From contig NZ_JAJQYA010000028.1 in the NCBI RefSeq assembly GCF_021729155.1, positions 1 to 64,000 of the forward strand: 64,000 nucleotides of DNA. The letters run 5' to 3'. Source of the stretch: Membranihabitans marinus (GTDB taxonomy: Bacteria; Bacteroidota; Bacteroidia; Chitinophagales; Saprospiraceae). Shown here piece by piece: positions 18,237 through 25,815 of this stretch; the stretch's first letter is position 1, and each line of letters opens with the position of its first letter. The position numbers were made by a program, and so were the translations under genes. The notes beneath the pieces are model-generated. The model did not search any database, was not told the origin of the DNA, and saw nothing but the letters and a program-made list of their open reading frames with translations.

Positions 18237-18309
<73 letters not shown>

Positions 18310-18322
18310 CTAGCAAAGACAG

Positions 18323-18351
18323 GGCTTCACAGAAATGTGAAGCCTTTTTTT
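18323..18351 (+). terminator. Terminator after the tRNA (ICE side)
   Basis: GGCTTCAC at 18323-18330 pairs with GTGAAGCC at 18337-18344 and is followed by seven T residues. It is supplied by the ICE; the original tRNA terminator is at 56407-56437. Confidence 0.9.
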
Positions 18352-18359
18352 ATAGACTG

Positions 18360-18383
18360 GGTACAACATAGGTACAACATTTT
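18360..18383 (+). repeat. ICE-end direct repeat, left copy
   Basis: A 24-bp sequence made of two tandem GGTACAACAT units (spacing 11 bp) ending in TTTT is present here and, identically and in the same orientation, at 56228-56251. Its place just inside both ends suggests arm-type binding sites for the integrase or an accessory factor. Confidence 0.8.
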
Positions 18384-18458
18384 AAATTTTTTCTTCAAGA
18401 ATTTTAATTTGAAGAGAATTGATGTCAATTGTACTTATATCTTATTTTGGTTATAGTT

Positions 18459-19139
18459 TCAGTTCGAAACTTGTTCTATATTGAGTTGAGGTTTGTATTT
18501 CCTAAAAAGTGCCAAATCAAATTTTAATTGTTGCAAGCCATACCCTTTCAAATCATAGATTTTCTTCCGGCAACATTTCTTGTATTTAGGCCCGCCACAT
18601 AATGGACATTCTTTATTGGGGTGATATTTGATGCCATTAATGGCCGTTTCCAATAAGGAAACAATATTTTTTAAATCAGATAGTCCAAATTCTTCTTGGT
18701 AAAATTGTGCGATACCATCAAAGTGGTGCTTGTATTCCCCATTCGCATAACCCCCTGTGGATTCTTTATAATGATAATTGGCAAAAAAAGGATATATAAC
18801 TTCTCTGTAAAACTCTTCAAAAACGATACCTCTCCCTTTTCTTTTCATTAGCTTATGCGGAATGTCCAAACAACATTCCCCTTTCTTGGAAATATGAAAG
18901 TCCCAATCTCTATTGATAATTTGAGTTTTCTCGATTACCATAGGAACGGTATATGGGTATTCAGCTTCGTTTATAAGAATTAGGATTTTAAAGTGCCCCC
19001 AGAGCTTATCACTTTTGTCTAAGACACTTATTTTGCCTTCCAGAGCTAAATATCCGGTTTTAGGGCTTTCAACTTTCTCAAAGGCAAAATATTTGTCCAG
19101 AAAATTTTCAATATCAGTACTGAGGCCTTTTTTACCCAT
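18459..19139 (-). CDS. E2-like (UBC-fold) protein with SEC-C zinc motif
   Basis: The 226-residue protein has the layout of a prokaryotic E2 conjugating enzyme: YPYTVPMV (61-68, the YPxxPP-like strand), a histidine at 82, then GECCLDI (87-93) with Cys89/Cys90 at the place of the catalytic Cys. The C-terminus has a SEC-C-like zinc knuckle, CPLCGGPKYKKCC (Cys178, 181, 189, 190). The start chosen is the ATG at 19139, which overlaps the cyclase stop by 8 bp; a longer form starting at 19184 would overlap by about 50 bp. It is the third gene of a Pycsar-like operon. An active E2 would conjugate or process a partner, perhaps the cyclase; that is inference. Confidence 0.72.
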   Translation of the reverse strand: MGKKGLSTDIENFLDKYFAFEKVESPKTGYLALEGKISVLDKSDKLWGHFKILILINEAEYPYTVPMVIEKTQIINRDWDFHISKKGECCLDIPHKLMKRKGRGIVFEEFYREVIYPFFANYHYKESTGGYANGEYKHHFDGIAQFYQEEFGLSDLKNIVSLLETAINGIKYHPNKECPLCGGPKYKKCCRKKIYDLKGYGLQQLKFDLALFRKYKPQLNIEQVSN

Positions 19140-20118
19140 AGTTGAAGTAAGGTTTACTTTTAGAAGCGATTGGATACAAATCACGGCTATTCCTGTTGGG
19201 ATCAGGAAAGGTGTTAATTGTCAATACCAAGACACCCATATCATTTTGAACAGCTAGGTTGTTATCTACCAAATAGCGTTCCCAATCAAAGTTGTATTGG
19301 TAATATTTTCTTCCATCCTCATAATCGTGTATTTCTTTGCTTCGTTGCTCAAAATACTTGTCCTTTCTAAGTTGTGTTGTCACATTGTGACCTACAACTA
19401 TGCCACTGTTTTTTGCGTTACTTTGCATTTTAGGTGCAAGACTCGTATGAAGACTGCAAGTAGTAACTTCGCCTGATTCACCAATGCCGGAATAGAACCA
19501 ATCCACTTGTTTGGAATGACCCAAATCCAATCCTGCTCTTGTATGTATGTCTTGAATACCATTATCTTCAAAAAACTCTTTAAGATCATTTTTCACGAAA
19601 TAGGATATCATAGAGAAGGACTTTAAGGCATCTTCTACGGCTTTTAGCTTTTCTTTCTTTTTTCCGCCGAAATATACCATTAAACCATCGCCCTGTATGC
19701 GATGCACGTAGCCACCGCATAGGTTTACTGCAAATATTGATGCTCGGATGATACTTTCTGTAATCAACCTTACAGTTGCTTTTGTGAAATTGTTGAAGAG
19801 TTTAGTGCTTTTCTTAACATCTATGAAGCCGGAAATTATCCAATGTTCTTCAACTAGGTCTGTACCCTTTAAGTGCGCAAAGTCTGGATGACTTCCCAAC
19901 GGCTGATAATCAAAAGTCTCGGGCACACCCATCCCTTTCGCAAATAATTTCATTTCGTGGGATAGCTCTCGACCTGGAAGTTCGTTTCTCAACGATTTAA
20001 GGTATTCACGGTTGCTTTCCAACAAAGGTTCGCTTAATCCGTAGATTTTGTTTGATTTTGTAGGGTCGTTCTCGACCGCTTTTTTAATTACGTTTTTGTA
20101 GTCTTCAAATAAGTTCAT
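19132..20118 (-). CDS. pycC: Pycsar-type nucleotide cyclase
   Basis: Class III nucleotide cyclase predicted to make a cyclic mononucleotide (cCMP or cUMP in known Pycsar systems) on phage infection. The 328-residue protein has an N-terminal helical region (1-90), then the cyclase core: SGFIDVKKST with metal ligand Asp100, and HRIQGDGLMVYFGG with second metal ligand Asp144, followed by RAGLDLG (194-200) and SLAPKMQS (226-233). A single catalytic domain means it must dimerise. The start codon follows the effector gene stop with no gap (20118/20119). Base specificity cannot be read from sequence. Confidence 0.85.
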   Translation of the reverse strand: MNLFEDYKNVIKKAVENDPTKSNKIYGLSEPLLESNREYLKSLRNELPGRELSHEMKLFAKGMGVPETFDYQPLGSHPDFAHLKGTDLVEEHWIISGFIDVKKSTKLFNNFTKATVRLITESIIRASIFAVNLCGGYVHRIQGDGLMVYFGGKKKEKLKAVEDALKSFSMISYFVKNDLKEFFEDNGIQDIHTRAGLDLGHSKQVDWFYSGIGESGEVTTCSLHTSLAPKMQSNAKNSGIVVGHNVTTQLRKDKYFEQRSKEIHDYEDGRKYYQYNFDWERYLVDNNLAVQNDMGVLVLTINTFPDPNRNSRDLYPIASKSKPYFNYG

Positions 20119-20613
20119 TTAAGAGGTTATTTTAATTAATATGCAGGTTAAGGGTGTCAATAGCATAAATTGTACGATTAATAGGCGACAAGCCCACTTT
20201 AGTTTTTTGAATTTTGATTTCAAGCCTTGTGAAAGAACAAAAACTTGATTTCTCAAATCTTTTACATTCTCTTTTTTATCTTGCTTTTTTGAAAGCTCGA
20301 AAAATTCTTTTTTGTCTTTCTGAGCGATACTGGCGAAATAGTATAGCGATTCCACATCTGACTTAGGTGAGAAATAAGGCATACTTGCTAATGCCAGCAG
20401 TATGAGGCTGCCAACGCCAAATAGAATAATCGCTGCTAAAAATATTAAGAGCCATATTTCTTTATCAAAGAATTCCTGAATTTGGGTTAATAGCGTAATT
20501 GCACCACCTGTGATAAAGGTATTTATGGCAATATAAACTGCTGTTTTGTTGTTAACGCTATCGTAATAATGATCTAGGCGACTCACGGTATATTCCAATC
20601 TTTCTTTTTCCAT
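20119..20613 (-). CDS. Pycsar membrane effector (PycTM-like)
   Basis: The 164-residue protein has hydrophobic segments at about 24-44, 53-78 and 140-162, and between them a charged cytoplasmic region (80-138) containing DVESLYYFASI and a Lys/Glu-rich helix. This is the architecture of the membrane effectors paired with Pycsar cyclases, which impair the membrane after binding the cyclic nucleotide. It is the first gene of the operon, directly abutting the cyclase gene. The family assignment rests on topology, size and gene neighbour. Confidence 0.8.
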   Translation of the reverse strand: MEKERLEYTVSRLDHYYDSVNNKTAVYIAINTFITGGAITLLTQIQEFFDKEIWLLIFLAAIILFGVGSLILLALASMPYFSPKSDVESLYYFASIAQKDKKEFFELSKKQDKKENVKDLRNQVFVLSQGLKSKFKKLKWACRLLIVQFMLLTPLTCILIKITS

Positions 20614-20629
20614 AGAGAGTTAAATTATT

Positions 20630-20661
20630 AACTAGGCTGAATCCTAAGAACCAGCCTAGTT
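20630..20661 (-). terminator. Hairpin upstream of the Pycsar operon
   Basis: AACTAGGCTG at 20630-20639 pairs perfectly with CAGCCTAGTT at 20652-20661. It lies just before the effector start and just after the stop of a possible small upstream ORF on the same strand; it could be a terminator/attenuator controlling entry into the operon. Confidence 0.6.
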
Positions 20662-20663
20662 GA

Positions 20664-20789
20664 TTACTTAATAGTCTTTGCAATGGCTGAAACAGCCGCA
20701 ACAAAAGTTACCACAGTAAGAATTGTAGAAATAACTTTAGCGTTATTTCCTTTTAAATGTAAACAGGTGTCTTTTTCACAAAGACTCAA
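20664..20789 (-). CDS. Possible small hydrophobic peptide, TTG start
   Basis: A 41-codon reading frame starts with TTG and ends just before the hairpin ahead of the Pycsar effector gene. Its residues 17-41 are strongly hydrophobic (VISTILTVVTFVAAVSAIA) with Lys at the end, like a one-helix membrane peptide; the first part has two Cys. It overlaps a hairpin at 20763-20794 that would sit over its start, and there is no ATG, so it may not be translated. It could be part of the Pycsar operon, a leader, or chance. Confidence 0.3.
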   Translation of the reverse strand: MSLCEKDTCLHLKGNNAKVISTILTVVTFVAAVSAIAKTIK

Positions 20790-20794
20790 CCTGT
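20763..20794. repeat. Two-part hairpin upstream of the IS110 region
   Basis: ACAGGT (20763-20768) pairs with ACCTGT (20789-20794), and inside it GTCTTT (20769-20774) pairs with AAAGAC (20780-20785) around a 5-nt loop. It is a compact structured element between the Pycsar operon and the IS110 element; it could act as a leader structure for the minus-strand operon. Confidence 0.45.
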
Positions 20795-20868
20795 CATCCT
20801 ATGTTTGTATTGGCTTTGTCAGAGTTTTAAAATTAAGGATTAATTTTAAGGGTTAACCAAAGAAAAGT

Positions 20869-20990
20869 AAAAGGGTAAAGAATAAGACTGTGGTCTGTCA
20901 TTTGTCAATAAGACCGTTCGAAATGTTAGTCCCTTTACCCTTTCTATTTAAAACTTGAACAGATCATTAGGCCTGGAGCCTGCATTTAGG
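20869..20990 (+). ncRNA. Candidate IS110 bridge RNA
   Basis: The non-coding leader of the transposase folds into nested stems: AAAGGGTAAAG (20870-20880) with CTTTACCCTTT (20933-20943), enclosing GGTCT (20892-20896) with AGACC (20911-20915) and a 14-nt internal loop. IS110 recombinases are guided by a structured RNA encoded beside the recombinase gene, with internal loops that bind target and donor DNA; position and folding fit. Ends and guide loops were not determined. Confidence 0.45.
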
Positions 20991-21036
20991 ATTGATAAGT
21001 ATCAAGTAGAAAACTTTTCTTATAAAAATAAATGTT

Positions 21037-22005
21037 ATGTGTAAAATTATAGGAATAGACATTAGTAAACAAACTTTTGATGTTGGATTTAATGATGGTT
21101 CTAATTGGCATCACTTGGTTTTAGATAACAATGAAAAAGGTTTTAAACGCTTATTGAAGGAGTTAAGTAACAATGATTGGATTGTTATGGAAGCTTCTGG
21201 TCCTTACTATCTAAAACTAGCAACTTTCTTGTATGGTAAAGGCTATAATGTTTGTGTTTTAAATCCACTGATTATAAAAAGGTATAGTCAGACACGTTTG
21301 ATAAGAGCTAAGACTGATAAAAAAGATGCACAAACTATTGCCGAATATGGAGCACAGTACCGCCTAAAGCAATGGAAGCCGGAGCCTACAAATATATCAA
21401 AGATAAAACAACTATATACCGTCTTGGAACTGCTAAATAAGGAAGTGCACCAAAGCGAGCGACAGTTAGAGGCTTTGACAGCCACAGGGGTTATGGATAA
21501 AGATTTAAAATCTATTTTGCAAGGTATCGTTAGCTACCTGACCTGCAAGCGGAATAAAGTGGAAAAACAAATAGAGGAGATAGCTCAAAGTGTTTATAAG
21601 TCAACGCTGGATCGTTTAAAGAGTATTCCCGGTATAGGAACCAAAACAGCAATTATGTTAACGGTTATTACAGGGAACTTTGAAAATTTCGAGACCCATA
21701 AACAGCTAATTGCTTATGTTGGTTTTAGTCCAAGGATATACCAGTCAGGAACAAGTGTCAAAGGCAAAGGTCATATTTGTAAAATGGGAAAATCACAAAT
21801 ACGTAAACTAATGTACCTATGCAGCTGGTCGGCAAAAAGATGCAACAAAGATTGTGTGGACATGTACGAGCGACTTCTTGAAAAAGGAAAACCAGAAAGA
21901 GTCATTAAAATAGCTCTAGCAAATAAGCTGCTAAAACAAGCATTTTCAATAGCAAAGAATAAAACCTATTATGATGAAAATTTTAATAAAAAGACTTGCT
22001 TTTAA
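21037..22005 (+). CDS. IS110-family transposase (DEDD recombinase)
   Basis: RNA-guided DNA recombinase of the IS110 family. The 322-residue protein starts MCKIIGIDISKQTFD, giving the first Asp of the RuvC-like DEDD site (Asp8); the Glu lies in IVMEASGPY and the two further Asp residues in TDKKDAQTIAEY. The C-terminal Transposase_20 domain has IPGIGTKTAIML, GFSPRIYQSGTS with the candidate catalytic Ser, and KGHICKMGKSQIRKLMYL. Length and domain order are normal, so it looks intact. It separates the Pycsar operon from the small gene at 22088. Confidence 0.93.
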   Translation: MCKIIGIDISKQTFDVGFNDGSNWHHLVLDNNEKGFKRLLKELSNNDWIVMEASGPYYLKLATFLYGKGYNVCVLNPLIIKRYSQTRLIRAKTDKKDAQTIAEYGAQYRLKQWKPEPTNISKIKQLYTVLELLNKEVHQSERQLEALTATGVMDKDLKSILQGIVSYLTCKRNKVEKQIEEIAQSVYKSTLDRLKSIPGIGTKTAIMLTVITGNFENFETHKQLIAYVGFSPRIYQSGTSVKGKGHICKMGKSQIRKLMYLCSWSAKRCNKDCVDMYERLLEKGKPERVIKIALANKLLKQAFSIAKNKTYYDENFNKKTCF

Positions 22006-22087
22006 ACACAGATCATTTTGAAATGAATAATTCATAGTCAAAATTTAAATTTGCCCAAGTTCACAGCATTTGGGTTTCGCTGAAGCG

Positions 22088-22264
22088 TTACTTACTTTTA
22101 TCGGTAACACCCTTAAATTTTCCGCCGCTGGTTTTTACATCCATAAATTTTCCTGAGTCGGAATCTCTTTTAACGTAAAGCCCAGTTTTGGGATTAAATA
22201 CTTGGGAACGGTTTTTAACTGCCCCTTTTCTAGCATTGTCACCATACGGTTTGTTCTTTGCCAT
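22088..22264 (-). CDS. Small basic protein of unknown function
   Basis: A 58-residue, very basic protein (MAKNKPYGDNARKG...; many Lys, Gly, Asp), starting at the ATG at 22264; the longer frame to 22309 lacks support. It contains FNPKTGLYVKRDSDSGKFMDVK, a short pattern seen in small uncharacterised proteins of phages and mobile elements. Function not recognised. It stands alone between the IS110 element and a PIN-like gene. Confidence 0.55.
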   Translation of the reverse strand: MAKNKPYGDNARKGAVKNRSQVFNPKTGLYVKRDSDSGKFMDVKTSGGKFKGVTDKSK

Positions 22265-22453
22265 AACAGGTTTATTTTGAGTAATTAAACAAATATTTCT
22301 TGCCACCATTATGGTAGCGGATTATTACTCTAATTGAAAAGGGAAGATTATGTGTGAGGGACTTGTAAATACCGAAATAAACGGTATATTTGTTTCGCCA
22401 AAAACAAAGTCTTTACAGATAATATTCCAATCTTATCTTAAAGTAAATAATAG

Positions 22454-22481
22454 AGCTGATATCTAGATGTCAGCTTTTTTT
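22454..22481. terminator. Terminator hairpin at the end of the PIN-like gene
   Basis: AGCTGATAT (22454-22462) pairs with ATGTCAGCT (22467-22475, one G-T pair). It is followed on the plus side by T residues and on the minus side by CTATTATTT, immediately past the minus-strand stop at 22480. Confidence 0.65.
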
Positions 22482-22893
22482 ATAGTGCTTTTATAAATTC
22501 CATATACTTTTTTTCTTTAACAATACTACTCAATATTTCATCGACTGATAAGGCATTGACTCCATTAGTTGAGGCGCATTCCTTTATCACATCGTTTCTT
22601 TCCACAAGGCATCCATTTATTGTTTTGCAATAATAAATAGCTGCAAAATCCATAATGTGCAACCCGTTGAACTTTATACTTTCCTTACAAGAGAACTTAA
22701 AAAAATCGCCTTCCAGCGAGTATGTTTTTATTTTACCTTCTTCTACCAAGCGTTTCAGACGATTTTGTTCTACATAATCATAACAAGGTGATTCAAGTGC
22801 CATTTCAGTTACATAAAAACAATCTGTTGAATTGTCCAATATCCTTAGACTATCCAAGAGAAGCAATAATTCTATGTCACTGAATATATACAT
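22480..22893 (-). CDS. PIN-like domain protein, partner of the ImmA-type regulator
   Basis: A 137-residue protein with an N-terminal acidic strand (IFSDIELLLLLD), a central GLHIMDFAAIYYCKTI and a late LVERNDVIKECASTNGV...DEIL segment that resembles the final acid motif of PIN nucleases. It abuts the start of the regulator/protease gene with no gap, the arrangement of COG2856-type XRE-ImmA genes paired with PIN toxins. A toxin role, RNA cleavage restrained by the neighbour, is inferred; the PIN assignment is moderate because the catalytic acids are weakly spaced. Confidence 0.55.
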   Translation of the reverse strand: MYIFSDIELLLLLDSLRILDNSTDCFYVTEMALESPCYDYVEQNRLKRLVEEGKIKTYSLEGDFFKFSCKESIKFNGLHIMDFAAIYYCKTINGCLVERNDVIKECASTNGVNALSVDEILSSIVKEKKYMEFIKAL

Positions 22894-23997
22894 CTAGTTT
22901 CTCATAAAGTTTTTACCACCAAACCTAGCTTTAATATCTTTTACTGTCATATTTGATAGTTCCGCCGCCCTTGTATGGGAAAGTAAAGATTTACCTTCCC
23001 TATTATCGATATTCAATCCTTTTGCCAATAGGCTGAAAAATCGTTTTGGTTTTTCTACACCGCGATACTCGCCAAAAGAGGTTTCATTTTCTCGCCATTG
23101 GTCATAGTTCTCTTTCCAAGAGTGATAAGTGTCCCAATTGATAATGCCGAGAGTTAGGGCGCGCATTATAATAGCCCAAATGGATATGCCATAGGCAGAT
23201 TTAATGCTCTTTAGTTCTTCTAGTGTGATACCGTTTCTTTGATTATTGAAGTGGTCAAACAGGACATCTTCAAAAAGCAACATTGCACCTGCAAAGTGAT
23301 TGCAAAAACGTTCAATCTTATTGTGGTCGTCAATGTCAAAGTCAAGTATCAGGTGGGCCAACTCGTGCAAAGTTGTAAAGCGCCTTCGTGCAATGTCTGG
23401 ATTTACAGCGTTGAGTACGATAATTGGTACTTCTCCAGCCCAACCAGAAAAAGCAACAAAGCTATTAGGTTTTTCTACCTCAAATATTTTGATACCCTTG
23501 TTTTCCAATAGGTGGATAACATCGTATATAGGGTTTTTTCCAAGTTTCCATTTTTTGCGAATAACCTTGACTGCATCTTCAATATCATCACCATTGGTTA
23601 TCACAATATCTTCAACTGGATTTTTGAACTTGATTTTATCGTCCATTATGTTTTCAAGCTCAATGATGTTGAAGAAATCATTTGAAATGGTTTCTATGAT
23701 TTCATTTTCAAAAATTTTGTGTGAGTCTTGCTTTTCCCTATATTCAATATTAGTCATCGAGAATGCAGACTTGTTGGTCGGATTGTATTCTAAGTTTGTG
23801 CTTTCAGTATTTATTATATCGAATGGTTTCAAATTTAAAACTTTAGAAAAGCGTATTAAATGATTGGTTTTCATTTCTCGTTTTCCTTCTTCAAACTTTT
23901 GGATATATGAAACTGAAAATCCTGTGTAATCAGCAAATTCTTGCTGGGATAGCCCTGCATCTTGCCTTAACTGTTTTATTCTTTTTCCAAGTTCCAT
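22894..23997 (-). CDS. XRE regulator fused to ImmA/IrrE-type metallopeptidase
   Basis: The 367-residue protein joins an N-terminal helix-turn-helix (1-60, RIKQLRQDAGLSQQEFADYTG) to a zinc peptidase domain with HELAH (211-215) in RRRFTTLHELAHLILDF. ImmA/IrrE proteins cleave repressors or antitoxins in response to stress. Together with the abutting PIN-like gene it forms a two-gene regulator/toxin-like pair. An inverted repeat (24050-24057/24078-24085) in its upstream region may be its operator. Length and domain order are typical for COG2856. Confidence 0.85.
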   Translation of the reverse strand: MELGKRIKQLRQDAGLSQQEFADYTGFSVSYIQKFEEGKREMKTNHLIRFSKVLNLKPFDIINTESTNLEYNPTNKSAFSMTNIEYREKQDSHKIFENEIIETISNDFFNIIELENIMDDKIKFKNPVEDIVITNGDDIEDAVKVIRKKWKLGKNPIYDVIHLLENKGIKIFEVEKPNSFVAFSGWAGEVPIIVLNAVNPDIARRRFTTLHELAHLILDFDIDDHNKIERFCNHFAGAMLLFEDVLFDHFNNQRNGITLEELKSIKSAYGISIWAIIMRALTLGIINWDTYHSWKENYDQWRENETSFGEYRGVEKPKRFFSLLAKGLNIDNREGKSLLSHTRAAELSNMTVKDIKARFGGKNFMRN

Positions 23998-24049
23998 TTT
24001 TTAAACGTGTTAGTTCAACATTTTTACAAAAATACGAAAAATTTATTAC

Positions 24050-24085
24050 ACACACAAAAATGTAAAATTTTATTTAATTGTGTGT
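24050..24085. promoter_or_regulatory. Inverted repeat between divergent TA genes
   Basis: ACACACAA at 24050-24057 pairs with TTGTGTGT at 24078-24085 in the divergent promoter region of the XRE-ImmA gene. A dyad in this position is a likely XRE operator. Confidence 0.5.
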
Positions 24086-24121
24086 TTTTTGAAGAATTTT
24101 GTTGGTTTTTTCATTTTAAAA

Positions 24122-24150
24122 TGTCCCAAAAAAAGTATATTTTTGGGACA
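24122..24150. promoter_or_regulatory. Operator/promoter of the AbiE toxin-antitoxin operon
   Basis: A perfect 11-bp inverted repeat, TGTCCCAAAAA (24122-24132) and TTTTTGGGACA (24140-24150), overlaps a -7 box TATTTTTG (24138-24145) and lies 10 bp before the GTG start. AbiEi antitoxins repress their own operon through inverted repeats at the promoter. Confidence 0.75.
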
Positions 24151-24160
24151 AATTAAAACA

Positions 24161-24769
24161 GTGAAGTCTGTAAAAGAAAAAATAAAGAGCGATATCCAAC
24201 TTGGAAATAAAGGTAAGATAGTGTTGCCATCAGACTTTGAAATAAAGTATGGGGTAGAAAACACGAAAAAATCCTTATTGCGCCTTACCAATGAAGGGTT
24301 TTTAGAACGTTTAGCACGTGGTATTTATCTATACCCTGAAAGAGATGAGTTATTGGGTGTACTGTATCCGGATATCGAAACTATCGCAGAAGAAATTGCA
24401 CTGCGTGATAACGCTCGCATTATTCCGACTGGACTACAAGCTTTGAATTTACTAGGTCTTTCAACACAAGTTCCATTGAATGTGGTTTTTTTAACCGATG
24501 GTTCGCCTCGCACCATTAAAATTGGTAAGAGAAAAATAAAATTCAAAAAAGCCAGCCCAAAAAATTTAGCTGCCAAGGGTAGGTTGAGCGGTCTTGCAAT
24601 ACAGGCATTAAAAGAGATTGGAAAAGAAAAAGTAACCAAAGAAGAAATTGCCAAAATTAAAGAACAACTTAAAAAGGAAGAACCGGAATTGTTATATCAC
24701 GATATGAAGCTTGCTCCATCTTGGATTGCAAACATTTTTGGTGATTTACTGATGTATTATTATGAGTGA
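24161..24769 (+). CDS. abiEi: AbiEi-family antitoxin/autorepressor (DUF6088)
   Basis: Type IV antitoxin expected to counter the AbiEii toxin and to repress the operon. It has an N-terminal winged helix (GKIVLPSDFEIKYGVENTKKSLLRLTNEGFLERLARGIY-type residues) followed by the DUF6088 body with RDNARIIPTG and LPLNVVFLTDGSPRTI-like strands. I chose the GTG at 24161 (MKSVKEKIKSD) because an ATG-started longer frame from 24080 would run through the palindromic operator and add a hydrophobic, non-conserved leader. The last 8 bp overlap the toxin gene, so translation is coupled. Confidence 0.82.
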   Translation: MKSVKEKIKSDIQLGNKGKIVLPSDFEIKYGVENTKKSLLRLTNEGFLERLARGIYLYPERDELLGVLYPDIETIAEEIALRDNARIIPTGLQALNLLGLSTQVPLNVVFLTDGSPRTIKIGKRKIKFKKASPKNLAAKGRLSGLAIQALKEIGKEKVTKEEIAKIKEQLKKEEPELLYHDMKLAPSWIANIFGDLLMYYYE

Positions 24770-25754
24770 TTTTTTACAATTTGATAATGATAGAAAGGCA
24801 TTAATTTTTAGTCAGACTGCTGTTAGAACAGGTCTTCCATCCTATGCGGTAGAAAAAGATTGGTGGGTTACGGAAATTATGAGGATAGTTTTCTCACTTC
24901 CCTATGCTGAAGCTTTTGTGTTTAAGGGAGGTACTTCTTTAAGTAAGGGGTATAATTTGATAAGACGTTTTTCCGAAGACATTGATTTAGCGATTGATCG
25001 TACATTTTTTGATATGCCTGGTGAATTATCAAGAACCCAAATTAAGAAATTACGAAAGAAGAACTCTAAATTTATTAGTACAGAATTGATTGAGCACTTA
25101 ACAGAAGAAATCGCAAAGAAAGAACTTCCAATTACCTCTATTGGGGTGGAGCCATATGAAGCATCTGACACTGACCCGTTAAGAATTTATATTACGTATG
25201 AACCTCTGACGGAAAAGAACAAATATGTTACTCCGAGAATTTTACTTGAGATAAGCTGTAGATCATTGATAGAGCCTTTTGAAGAAGTGCCCATTAATTC
25301 TTTAGTGGATCAGGAATATCCAGATACGACATTTACCAACCCAACATTTCCAGTAAGAACAGTACAACCCCAACGAACATTTTTAGAAAAAGTTTTTTTG
25401 CTTCACGAGGAATGGCAAAAGGAAGTAATTAGAGTTGATCGTCTTAGCAGACACTTATATGACTTAGAACGCTTAATGGATACTAAGTTTGGCAAAAAAG
25501 CTTTGAATGATAAGGATTTGTATTTTCACATCATTGACCACAGAAGTAAATTCTCAGCTGTGAAAGGAGTAGATTATGAAGATCATCAGCCAAAGGCTAT
25601 TTGCATTTTACCACCTGACAATGTTATTAAACATTACGAAGACGATTATAATGAGATGAAAGAAAGTATGTTCTCGGGTAATACCCTTTCTTGGAAAGAA
25701 TTGACGGAAAGGCTTAATAAACTCCAGAAACAAATCCGAGAGTTAAAATGGTGA
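24762..25754 (+). CDS. abiEii: AbiEii/AbiGii-family nucleotidyltransferase toxin
   Basis: The 330-residue toxin has the DNA polymerase beta-like nucleotidyltransferase signature FKGGTSLSKGYNLIRRFSEDIDLAID (about 53-78): the GGTS with following Lys/Tyr and the paired Asp of EDIDL. Enzymes of this family inactivate tRNAs or nucleotides and cause phage abortive infection. It overlaps the antitoxin gene by 8 bp. Length and motifs are complete, so it is probably functional. Confidence 0.88.
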   Translation: MSDFLQFDNDRKALIFSQTAVRTGLPSYAVEKDWWVTEIMRIVFSLPYAEAFVFKGGTSLSKGYNLIRRFSEDIDLAIDRTFFDMPGELSRTQIKKLRKKNSKFISTELIEHLTEEIAKKELPITSIGVEPYEASDTDPLRIYITYEPLTEKNKYVTPRILLEISCRSLIEPFEEVPINSLVDQEYPDTTFTNPTFPVRTVQPQRTFLEKVFLLHEEWQKEVIRVDRLSRHLYDLERLMDTKFGKKALNDKDLYFHIIDHRSKFSAVKGVDYEDHQPKAICILPPDNVIKHYEDDYNEMKESMFSGNTLSWKELTERLNKLQKQIRELKW

Positions 25755-25815
25755 TTTAAATTGTTCGGCAACCAGTCTTTACATCAAATAATTCTTTCCA
25801 ATTAATTAAAATATA

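Larger units (their letters stand above)
20850..22020 (+). mobile_element. IS110-family insertion sequence (ends approximate)
   Basis: One DEDD transposase gene (21037-22005) preceded by about 190 bp of structured non-coding sequence, as expected for IS110 elements, which lack terminal inverted repeats. The 10-mer ACAGATCATT occurs at 20959-20968 and at 22008-22017, but whether it marks the ends is uncertain. The exact boundaries cannot be fixed without an empty site. Confidence 0.5.

Noticed and set aside
19140-19184. Longer start for the E2-like gene at 19184
   Set aside because: It would overlap the cyclase gene by about 50 bp and add a segment unlike the rest; the ATG at 19139 gives a normal coupled overlap.
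20959-22017. ACAGATCATT repeats as definite IS110 ends
   Set aside because: A 10-bp repeat can occur by chance, and the first copy lies downstream of the structured leader; kept only as a hint.
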